Assembly (NCBI GenBank): GCA_028288385.1
Contig: JAQBNX010000103.1
Coordinates: 1-6,184 of the forward strand
DNA: 6,184 bases
Direction: 5' to 3'
Source: Spirosoma sp.
GTDB taxonomy: Bacteria; Bacteroidota; Bacteroidia; Cytophagales; Spirosomataceae
Numbering within the stretch: the stretch's first letter is position 1; each line of letters opens with the position of its first letter. The position numbers and the translations under genes were made by a program. Below the pieces are notes generated by a model. It made no database searches and was not told the origin of the DNA. It saw nothing but the letters and a program-made list of their open reading frames with translations. This document shows, piece by piece, positions 1 through 5,575 of the stretch.

Positions 1-318
1 TGGTTTCAATGGATTAATCGGCGTCAACTAGGACCGATTACGCTTCGGTTGGATTTGCTGGATGCTGGGGGCAAAATAGTGCTTACCAGCCGCACCAAGC
101 TGCCCAAGGTGACTGTGACTGGCTATGAATCGGCTACGGCCACGGAACCCGCGTTGCCCCTCTATAGTAGCTCTGCCTCTATAAGCCTGGAGCGGCTTGT
201 GGGGGACGAACAATTCACACCGACCTCTTTCCGGTATACGACCCAATCGGGTGCTTATAAAAAGTCGGATGTAGTAGTCGGGTCCTTAGATGGCTACCAC
301 GAAGCTGGGCCCGTGTAG
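1..318 (+). CDS. 3' end of an unrecognised protein, cut by the window edge
   Basis: The frame is open from base 1 and closes at TAG 316-318, so 105 residues of a C-terminus are visible and the true start lies outside the window. A TTG at 49 could be read as a start, but the frame is open before it (WFQWINRRQLGPITLRL), so I treat it as internal. The peptide is rich in Thr, Ser and alternating hydrophobic residues (KVTVTGYES, ISLERLV), which suggests beta structure. I see no catalytic motif, membrane segment or sorting domain. The next 300 bases hold transposon debris, so the gene may itself be truncated. I do not recognise the family. Confidence 0.5.
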   Translation, partial: WFQWINRRQLGPITLRLDLLDAGGKIVLTSRTKLPKVTVTGYESATATEPALPLYSSSASISLERLVGDEQFTPTSFRYTTQSGAYKKSDVVVGSLDGYHEAGPV

Positions 319-361
319 GGAGAGATGTAAATGGAAGCTACCCGGTTCAGTGGCCCGTATT

Positions 362-401
362 GCTCTTAAAGCGGTGTAACATCAACTCTAACTTTAAGAG
401 C
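362..401. repeat. Perfect 10-bp inverted repeat
   Basis: GCTCTTAAAG (362-371) is exactly complementary to CTTTAAGAGC (392-401), with a 20-base spacer. It begins 44 bases after the stop of the partial gene. No T-run follows, so it is not a standard intrinsic terminator. It could be an RNA stem, a protein-binding site or part of a mobile-element end. Confidence 0.6.
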
Positions 402-597
402 TGTAAGCTAGCATCTACTTTTAGGTGGCCTCACTCCGGCCTTTAGGTTTGAGGGCTGGTAAGAAACCAAGATTTAGGTAGCTTGTCGGCGGTCCGACTC
501 GAATAGAAATTCGGGATGCAGTCCCATTAGTAAGCGCCCCCTCATGGCGTAGCGAGTGATGAGTAAGCGTCTGATTGTCGAACCCCTTAGGCGGCCC

Positions 598-613
598 TGC
601 TTAAAATTAAGCA
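598..613 (+). repeat. Small hairpin before the IS110 start codon
   Basis: TGCTTA (598-603) pairs with TAAGCA (608-613) around the loop AAAT. It ends 5 bases before the ATG at 619 and so covers the place where a ribosome would bind. It may have damped transposase translation or formed the 3' edge of a structured leader RNA. Confidence 0.4.
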
Positions 614-618
614 CTTTA

Positions 619-911
619 ATGGACAGACGCCATTTCATCGGTATTGATGTATCAAAGAACACGGCACCGGCCGCCCGGCTTAGATTGGGCTGTCTACGCC
701 AATCAAGGCATTATCTCACAGCGGTAAAACTCTGGCATATGTTAAAAAGGTAGAGGGTTTAACGCAAGAACGGTGTGCTGAAAATAAACACTTGATTCTG
801 ATTTTCAATCTCTGCCAACCTCAATCCGTAGCACAGGGCTTGTCAGTACTAATTTGTAAGCGTTACCTCTCCCTTTGTTCACGGCGGACAGCAAAACAGC
901 CGAATGAGTAA
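619..911 (+). pseudogene. IS110-family transposase, N-terminal remnant (frameshifted)
   Basis: The start MDRRHFIGIDVSKNT (619-663) is the N-terminus of an IS110 recombinase; the Asp in GIDVS is the first acid of the RuvC-like DEDD site. The protein continues in the next frame as LDWAVYANQGIISQR (680-724), then in the third frame from 741 as VKKVEGLTQER and CAEN (Glu 780-782 matches the second DEDD acid). A weaker match, AQGLSVLICKR and so on, leads to TAA 909-911. This is roughly the first 100 residues of a protein usually about 330 long. The first shift is a clean 16-base insertion (664-679); around 725-740 bases are probably missing. The remnant stops directly before the 3' end of the barrel pseudogene. 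It is clearly dead. The matching C-terminal part of such a protein lies at about 5576-5985 in the same orientation. Confidence 0.82.
664..679. other. 16-base GC-rich insertion in IS110 remnant
   Basis: The insert GCACCGGCCGCCCGGC separates the codons for SKNT and LDWAV. Deleting exactly these 16 bases restores the standard IS110 start GIDVSKNTLDWAV. It contains GGCCGCCCG (669-677). No clear direct repeat flanks it. The lost frame is directly visible; calling it an insertion relies on knowing the family sequence. Confidence 0.6.
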
Positions 912-918
912 GCCCGTA

Positions 919-1600
919 TTATAGCGTTAAAAAAGCAAGACCAACACTCAAGCCAAAGCGAAGGGCCCAGGGAGCTGTCATGGCCTCAACAAATTGATTT
1001 CCCCGTACAGCAGAGCTCACCACAAGCTGACGCTGAACACCCACAAAGCCATCCAGACAAAACCACCGGGCGATGAGTTGTCCCCAGCCAATAAACCTGG
1101 AATCCAAATCGTATTCTGCTGTTGATTCGTCAGCCGAATTCCCTGCGAATCCCGGATCGCTTCGCCCTATTAATCCTAGACAAATTGGCTTACGGTTAAC
1201 CGACTCCAACGCACATAGGGACTCGCATAAAAGCCCGTTAATTGGTTGGGCATCCAGTAGGGACGGACTTCCAGGGTAACCCGCCGGTAAGTAGCACCGC
1301 CCGGTTCTAACTGGCGGCCAAAGTTGCCCGTATTACCGCCCATGCCATAGCCAAACAAGAGCGGTTTGCCGGGTCAAGGACCATTCATAAAACAGCGACA
1401 GTTGGCCCCCAGTAGGCTAAGCGAGTTTACTTTAAGTAAGTTGTGTTTTTCTTTAGGAACAGGTAGCTTCTGTCCGGCAATAGAGTCAACCACCGGGAAG
1501 GATTGCCGATAGCGGAAATCATCGGGTGTAGTGGCTTGAGTAAATAGAGGCCCACTAATAGCCAGTATCGACAGGCCCTTGGCTTTAAGCGGTCCGATTC
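919..1600 (-). pseudogene. Decayed outer-membrane beta-barrel protein (DUF3575-like)
   Basis: Read leftwards from about 1600, the remnant begins with a signal-like segment (KAKGLSILAISGPLFTQA). It continues with HNLLKVNSLSLLGAN, then in the next frame SLFYEWSLTRQTALV, then back in the first frame FGYGMGGNTGNFG, RRVTLEVRPYW and LTGFYASPYVRW. It ends in another frame with LIARWFCLDGFVGVQRQLV and APWALRFGLSVGLAF. The pattern (SLFYE, Tyr-rich strand, GFY..PYVR, glycine strands, aromatic end) is that of small Bacteroidota barrel proteins of the DUF3575 type. Decay signs are a one-base loss near 1401, a compensating shift near 1355, stop codons at 1176-1178, 1170-1172 and 1167-1169, and a shift near either 1200 or 1085. 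The start codon is gone: the 5' end abuts the IS200 remnant, and an in-frame stop at 1599-1601 closes it. The family assignment is by pattern and memory. Confidence 0.68.
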
Positions 1601-1663
1601 ATTAATGCCGACTGTGTTTACGAAATATCCCCGCGCCCAAAAGTGGTTACCCCAGTAAGGTCG

Positions 1664-1679
1664 CTTCGACGCTCCGATT
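1664..1679. other. 16-base insertion in tnpA with 4-base direct repeats
   Basis: On the tnpA strand the insert AATCGGAGCGTCGAAG lies between PQLKK and RPYWGNHFW. Removing 16 bases gives the usual ...LKKRPYWGNHFW of IS200 TnpA. GAAG occurs just before the insert and again as its last four bases, so it can be read as a 12-base core between 4-base direct repeats. Confidence 0.6.
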
Positions 1680-1832
1680 CTTCTTAAGCTGGGGATAACT
1701 CTTGAAAAGTTTGATCGCTAACTTACCTTTCAGGGTACCCATTAACTCCGAAACCGATACCTTGGGCGGTATGCTGATAACCAAATGGACGTGGTCGGAC
1801 TGCACATTAAGTTCAATCACTTCACAACCCTT

Positions 1833-1848
1833 CCACCGCGCGGGCGGC
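1833..1848. other. 16-base GC-rich insertion in tnpA with 4-base direct repeats
   Basis: On the tnpA strand the insert GCCGCCCGCGCGGTGG separates LLSEW from KGCEVIELNVQ. Removing 16 bases restores the conserved SEWKGCEVIELNVQ. GTGG stands directly before the insert and again at its end, leaving a 12-base core GCCGCCCGCGCG. With one flanking G it contains GGCCGCCCG (1841-1849, minus strand), also found in the insert at 664-679. Confidence 0.62.
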
Positions 1849-2029
1849 CCACTCGCTCAACAGCCGAATATTATGCTCAACAAGGTCTTTCACTAGACCC
1901 GTCAGAACCCGAAAACGATACTTGGGAGTCCAGACGATATGATAGTCGCACTTCCAGACTACATGAGATTGTTTCTTATACTTACTCATGTCGTAAAACT
2001 AGCAAAATGGCGTAGCCTTCAGTACATCA

Positions 2030-2048
2030 CCACCGCCCAAGGCGGTGG
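2030..2048 (-). repeat. Left-end hairpin of the IS200 element
   Basis: CCACCGCC (2030-2037) and GGCGGTGG (2041-2048) form a perfect 8-bp stem with a 3-base loop, about 40 bases upstream of the tnpA start. IS200/IS605 elements carry such subterminal hairpins, which TnpA binds on single-stranded DNA. Placement upstream of tnpA marks this as the left end. The cleavage site should lie a few to about 20 bases further right, near the start of the IS5 fragment. Confidence 0.7.
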
Positions 2049-2056
2049 GTTATCGA

Positions 2057-2161
2057 ATTTCACTTAAACAGTACCGCCGAGTAGCTACCCGGTATGAAAA
2101 GACAGCTATCATCTTTGCTGTGTTCGTCTATTTGGCATCAGCTATGATTTTAATGATTTAA
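2057..2161 (+). pseudogene. IS5-family transposase, C-terminal fragment
   Basis: The frame from about 2057 to TAA 2159-2161 reads ISLKQYRRVATRYEKTA and ends FVYLASAMILMI. The block YRRVATRYEKTA followed by a short hydrophobic tail is the characteristic end of IS5-family DDE transposases, and it includes the C-terminal Y-x2-R-x3-E-x6-K signature region. Only about 35 codons remain; everything upstream is replaced by the IS200 left end, so IS200 probably jumped into this IS5 copy and later deletion removed the rest. The sequence just after the stop (AATTGTCTACGCGCC, 2160-2174) resembles the inverted-repeat ends of some IS5 groups, but the partner repeat is absent. Confidence 0.75.
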
Positions 2162-2256
2162 TTGTCTACGCGCCTTAAGGTAGAAACATCTCATCGTCAA
2201 TAACTGAGTTTGCTGATCAACACAGTTTAGCCACCACCGAAATTTTTAGAACTAAC
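2162..2256. other. Spacer between IS5 fragment and tldE stop
   Basis: No reading frame and no GC-rich hairpin with a T-run is visible here, so no terminator for the tldD-tldE unit can be named. The first ~15 bases may be the IS5 right end. A TGATCA palindrome sits inside an imperfect repeat around 2200-2230. Confidence 0.3.
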
Positions 2257-3624
2257 CTAAATGGCATCCGACAAGCTGGTAAACGTAAAGTCACGGGCTT
2301 TCACGGGTGGAATCATGTTGCCATTCATCCGCACCGGAGCCCCCAATGATTCTATATTATTCAGCACTATTACGGCGCTTTCATTGAAGCGAAAATTTTT
2401 CACCGGAAACTTGATCTGACCATTCTCTATGTAGAACGTTCCATCGCGTGTTAACCCCGTTTGCAGTAACGTTTGGGGATCAACCATCCGAACATACCAA
2501 AGGCGGGTTACCAGAATGCCTTTATCCGTACTTTTGGTCATATCGGCTAAAGACTGATTACCTCCCTCCATAATAAATCCAGAGGAGGGCGGGGTGGCTT
2601 TTACTCCCTTTTTGTCCGCCCAGAAGCGGGAATAGCTCATATTTTTGACAACCCCTTTGTCAAACCACATTACTTTTTCCAGCGGCCGACCATCACCAAC
2701 TCCGCCCCCTCCTAGAAAACTCATTGCTGCCAGACGGTTCCCTGCGCCCGAAAAGGGTTCGCTGGGGGCGTCCGAGTTGGCTGGATCAGAATAAATGGTG
2801 ATCCGTTCGTCAATGAGTTTTTCTCCGAGCCGGGTTCCGCCCCCCTTTTTGCTCAAAAAGCTTCTGCCCTCATCGGCCAGGCGGGTATCCATGCCAGACA
2901 TCATACTCTGCAATAACGTACTCATGGCCGTTGGCTCCAGAATAACGGTATATTTACCCGGCTCTATAGATCGGGCGTTGGTGGAGGCCATTGCTTTTTG
3001 CACCGCAATGTTCGTTGTTTCGCGGGCATTCAGTTTTGATATATCAGTGAAGTCACGGGTGACATAACCCGACCCTTTACTATCGGCCGTGCGAACGGTA
3101 ACAGAAAAATCAGCCAAGGTTGACCGGTTGTAGCCAAATAAACCCTTACTGTTTGCAATAGCCGAAAAACCGGTTGAGTCCTGCAAATAGCCAGCAGCCG
3201 TCAAGTTCTTTTGCTCACACAGGTCAACACTGTCGAAAGCGACCTGTGACCGGTATTCAGCATCTATTTTGGCGGTATTTTCCGAATAAGTTGGTGTTTC
3301 GAGGTATTTCTGTGGGCCCAGCATGGGCATGTATTCTGGGTTTTCGGGGGCTAGTCTAGCAATTTCTTCGGCCCGTCGAACAGTTCGTTCCAAGGCTCGA
3401 TCATCGAATTCATTGATGGTTGCCGACCCAGATCGCTTGCCTAATCCGGCTGTAATTAAAAGCGACATATTATCGGCTTCTCCGCCAGAAGAAACGGTGT
3501 TCAGGGCATACCGAATATTACTGCTCCGGGCTCCATTGAGACTAACACTCATTTCATCGGCCTTGGAAAAGGACAACACCTTATCAAGGATTTTCTTTGC
3601 TTCTTCCTGGGATATGAGGGCCAT
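2257..3624 (-). CDS. tldE: TldE/PmbA-family protease subunit
   Basis: The 455-residue protein matches TldE/PmbA in length and layout: an N-terminal alpha/beta part (about 1-200) and a C-terminal beta-rich part. Its YTVILEPTAMSTLLQSM (from about 225) aligns with the segment that carries HExxxH in TldD; the motif is absent here, as is normal for the TldE half. Towards the end, GILVTRLWYVRMVDPQT (about 369-385), TFYIENGQIKFPV and LNNIESLG are typical of the family. TldE pairs with TldD to form a zinc peptidase; in E. coli the pair matures microcin B17 and degrades the antitoxin CcdA. The start is ATG, with an A-rich leader and no clear Shine-Dalgarno. The N-terminus (MALISQEEAKKILDKVL) has no signal peptide, so the protein by itself is cytoplasmic. 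It lies 116 bases downstream of tldD, probably in one operon. Confidence 0.9.
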   Translation of the reverse strand: MALISQEEAKKILDKVLSFSKADEMSVSLNGARSSNIRYALNTVSSGGEADNMSLLITAGLGKRSGSATINEFDDRALERTVRRAEEIARLAPENPEYMPMLGPQKYLETPTYSENTAKIDAEYRSQVAFDSVDLCEQKNLTAAGYLQDSTGFSAIANSKGLFGYNRSTLADFSVTVRTADSKGSGYVTRDFTDISKLNARETTNIAVQKAMASTNARSIEPGKYTVILEPTAMSTLLQSMMSGMDTRLADEGRSFLSKKGGGTRLGEKLIDERITIYSDPANSDAPSEPFSGAGNRLAAMSFLGGGGVGDGRPLEKVMWFDKGVVKNMSYSRFWADKKGVKATPPSSGFIMEGGNQSLADMTKSTDKGILVTRLWYVRMVDPQTLLQTGLTRDGTFYIENGQIKFPVKNFRFNESAVIVLNNIESLGAPVRMNGNMIPPVKARDFTFTSLSDAI

Positions 3625-3680
3625 ATTTTTGATTCAGTTTGGTTAGGGTGATGTCGGGTCGACCGCAGCCGTTCTTAACC

Positions 3681-3713
3681 CCGACACCTGTGTTGCTGGT
3701 TCGAATGTGTCGG
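3681..3713 (-). repeat. Inverted repeat between tldD and tldE
   Basis: CCGACAC (3681-3687) and GTGTCGG (3707-3713) are exact complements around a 19-base loop. The loop can fold further (ACC with GGT). It lies 28 bases after the tldD stop and 57 bases before the tldE ATG. No T-run follows on the minus strand, so it is more likely an RNA stem affecting stability or relative expression of the two genes than a terminator. Confidence 0.45.
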
Positions 3714-3740
3714 CTATGAACTCGGCATCACTCGTAGGGA

Positions 3741-5381
3741 CTAAATCTTCCTTGAGGTATTAAGTACGTTTACTCCGTTGAACCGAGCGGTAGAACTTCC
3801 ATGCGAAACAGAATTGATTTGTACTGGCTGGCCTTTGCCATCGAAGAATGTGCCACCCAGCCGATAATCCCGTTCGTCGCAGATTTTAACACAGGAGTTC
3901 CAGAATTCCTGCGTATTGGATTGATAGGCGACATCCCGAAGCATGCCGACAATCTGACCATCTTTGATCTCATAGAATAATTGTCCGCCAAACTGGAAAT
4001 TATACCGCTGCTGATCAATTGAATAGGAGCCATCTCCAATGATATAAATGCCTTTTTTGACATCTTTTATCATCTCATCGACCGTGAGCCGATCTTTGCC
4101 TGGCGCTAAGGAAATGTTGGCCATACGTTGAAATTGAGTTACACTCCAGCTATCGCCATACGCGCATCCCTGAGACTCCGTTTCCCCAAGCATATGTACC
4201 TGATCACGGATGGCCTGGTAGTTGACCAGAATGCCATCTTTGATAATATCCCACTGTTTGGTTTTAACACCTTCATCGTCCCACCCTACCTCGCCCAGCG
4301 AACCAGGCTGAGTTTTGTCGGCGAAGAAATTCACGTCTTTACTGCCGTAATTAAAGCTCTTCGATTTCCATTTATCGATCGTTGCAAACGAGGTACCCGC
4401 TAAATTGGCTTCGTAGCCCAATACCCGATCCAGCTCAGTGGCGTGGCCTACCGATTCATGAATAGTTAAATACGTGTGTGAGGGGTCCAGCACCAAGTCG
4501 TATTTACCCGCTTCTACCGACTTGGCTTTCAGCTTCTGTTTGGCTTGCTTGGCGGCTGCCGTTACATCTTCCAGCATGTCGTAGCCTTTGTTGTAACGGG
4601 TTGTCACGCCACCTACCCGGTCAGATGGAGCCGTTTGCAGGTAGTCGTAACTCATGCCCATTGGCGCACTCAGGGAATCCCGGGTTGCTACCAGACCGCT
4701 GGCTTTGTCGACGGCGGTGACGGTGAAATTGGGCCAGATCCGGTGGACATCCTGATCAATGTACGAGCCATCGGTCGATGCAAAATATTTTTGCTCATTG
4801 ATCATGAACAGCACCGAATTGACAAAATTAGCCCCGTTTGCCATTGCAGCCGCATTGACAGCCAGCAGCAAATCGGTTTTTTCTTTGACCGGTATATCAA
4901 ACGAATTTTTCTTAACCGTTGATTTCCAACTCACTTCGCCGAAGCCTTTTTGAGGAGCCAGCTGCACTGGCTTTTTCAGTAGCTTGGCATGGGCTTTGGC
5001 AAACGCAACTGCCTTTTCGGCCGTTTTGGCTACATCTTCTTCACTTTGTGTGTTACCAATGGCGGCAAATCCCCAACATCCATTCGCAATTACGCGTATG
5101 CCCACCCCGAAAGACTCCGTGTTAATGATGTTCTGGACTTTGTCTTCCCGAGTCATGACATATTGATTCAGATAGCGATTAATCCTGACATCGGCATAGG
5201 TGGCCCCTTTGGCCGTCGCACTATGCAGGGCTGCATCGGCCAGTCGTTTCTTAATGGACGTGTCTAAACCTGGTTCCATTAATTCTTCGGCGGTGACGGT
5301 CCGAGAAAAGGCAGGTAACGTGGGAAGCAAAATTCCGGCAGCCCCCACTCTCCTAAGGTGATTAAAGTCGCGACGATTCAC
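3741..5381 (-). CDS. tldD: TldD-family zinc protease subunit with twin-arginine leader
   Basis: The 546-residue protein starts with a Tat-type leader: NRRDFNHLRR, a hydrophobic stretch (VGAAGILLPTLPAF), and a possible cleavage after TVTA near residue 31. The TldD fold follows. The metal site IHESVGH (residues 307-313) provides HExxxH with His308, Glu309 and His313. The C-terminal NSC at 495-497 corresponds to the Cys ligand of known TldD proteins; Cys501 is a second candidate. GGQLFYEIKDGQIVGMLRD (about 465-483) is the usual late beta-hairpin. The leader makes it longer than E. coli TldD (about 480 residues). Start choice: GTG 5381-5379, because an in-frame TAG lies at 5396-5394, AGGAG is 9 bases upstream, and the RR motif immediately follows. 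The next Met is residue 35, which would lose the leader. It is the first gene of the pair with tldE. The natural substrate is unknown. Confidence 0.92.
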   Translation of the reverse strand: MNRRDFNHLRRVGAAGILLPTLPAFSRTVTAEELMEPGLDTSIKKRLADAALHSATAKGATYADVRINRYLNQYVMTREDKVQNIINTESFGVGIRVIANGCWGFAAIGNTQSEEDVAKTAEKAVAFAKAHAKLLKKPVQLAPQKGFGEVSWKSTVKKNSFDIPVKEKTDLLLAVNAAAMANGANFVNSVLFMINEQKYFASTDGSYIDQDVHRIWPNFTVTAVDKASGLVATRDSLSAPMGMSYDYLQTAPSDRVGGVTTRYNKGYDMLEDVTAAAKQAKQKLKAKSVEAGKYDLVLDPSHTYLTIHESVGHATELDRVLGYEANLAGTSFATIDKWKSKSFNYGSKDVNFFADKTQPGSLGEVGWDDEGVKTKQWDIIKDGILVNYQAIRDQVHMLGETESQGCAYGDSWSVTQFQRMANISLAPGKDRLTVDEMIKDVKKGIYIIGDGSYSIDQQRYNFQFGGQLFYEIKDGQIVGMLRDVAYQSNTQEFWNSCVKICDERDYRLGGTFFDGKGQPVQINSVSHGSSTARFNGVNVLNTSRKI

Positions 5382-5390
5382 TATATGTTT

Positions 5391-5395
5391 CTCCT
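5391..5395 (-). promoter_or_regulatory. Shine-Dalgarno of tldD
   Basis: AGGAG on the minus strand ends 9 bases before the GTG start. It overlaps an in-frame stop, so it supports GTG 5381 as the true start. Clear Shine-Dalgarno sites are uncommon in Bacteroidota, and the downstream tldE lacks one. Confidence 0.6.
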
Positions 5396-5396
5396 A

Positions 5397-5575
5397 TTGG
5401 TTAGCAAAAGAGCGGTTCAGCTTTAGATAAAGCAAGCAGCGTGGACGCCAAATTAAGTTTCAGATATCCTTAAAAGTATAGAATTTAATATTATATATAA
5501 GCCATCATACCTATTTTTAATTTTACATATTGTTAAAAGTAAAGTATTTATAATTTTTATACCAAGGAGAAGATT
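5397..5575 (-). promoter_or_regulatory. AT-rich leader and presumed promoter region of tldD
   Basis: This is the only place for the promoter of the tldD-tldE pair. About 5460-5575 is strongly AT-rich with no reading frame. The Bacteroidota -7 box TAnnTTTG occurs only with one mismatch (TTAATTTG, minus strand, 5449-5456), and no good -33 TTTG is visible at the right distance, so I do not name a promoter. The right edge meets the IS110 remnant. Confidence 0.35.

Larger units (their letters stand above)
319..618. other. Uncoded stretch between partial gene and IS110 remnant; possible IS110 left end
   Basis: No convincing reading frame is present on either strand. The stretch holds several short inverted repeats: a perfect 10-bp pair (362-371 with 392-401), a stem around CGAAT-AGAA-ATTCG that extends to 7 pairs with one G-T, and a 6-bp hairpin at 598-613 just before the IS110 start codon. 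In the IS110 group the non-coding left end, upstream of the recombinase, encodes the bridge RNA, so this is where a relic of one would lie. That reading rests on position and folding only; no element boundary is visible. Confidence 0.3.
1598..1989 (-). pseudogene. tnpA: IS200/IS605-family transposase TnpA remnant (HUH, catalytic Tyr end lost)
   Basis: From ATG 1989-1987 the frame reads MSKYKKQSHVVWKCDYHIVW, then TPKYRFRVLTGLVKDLVEHN and IRLLSEW, a textbook IS200 TnpA start. After a 16-base insert it resumes as KGCEVIELNVQSDHVHL; the metal-binding HUH motif is HVH at 1785-1793. It goes on with PPKVSVSELMGTLKGKLAIK to PQLKK, meets a second 16-base insert, and resumes as RPYWGNHFWARGYFVNTVGI. 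It then runs into the barrel pseudogene just after GINE. The missing last 20-25 residues normally carry the helix with the nucleophilic tyrosine, so this copy could not cleave DNA even without the frameshifts. The right end of the element is missing; the left-end hairpin is still present upstream. Confidence 0.88.

Noticed and set aside
362..401. Inverted repeat as terminator of the partial gene
   Set aside because: The second arm is followed by CTGTAAGC and not by a T-run, and the stem is only 10 bp with a 20-base loop.
556..753. A 65-codon plus-strand frame read as one small protein
   Set aside because: Only its MDRRHFIGIDVSKNT part is meaningful; the rest is IS110 sequence in the wrong frame after the 16-base insert.
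619..2161. Frameshifts as sequencing or assembly errors
   Set aside because: tldD and tldE together keep 1001 codons intact in the same window, and 16-base inserts are not typical read errors. The decay also includes truncations and stop codons.
4128..5267. Several plus-strand open frames of 60-125 codons opposite tldD
   Set aside because: They are antisense shadows of a well-recognised gene, have no family-like motifs and no credible starts.
3741..5381. A small RiPP precursor gene next to tldD-tldE, as in microcin-type clusters
   Set aside because: No short frame with a leader-like or Cys/Ser/Gly-rich core and a plausible start lies in the gaps around the pair, and no modification enzyme is present in the window.
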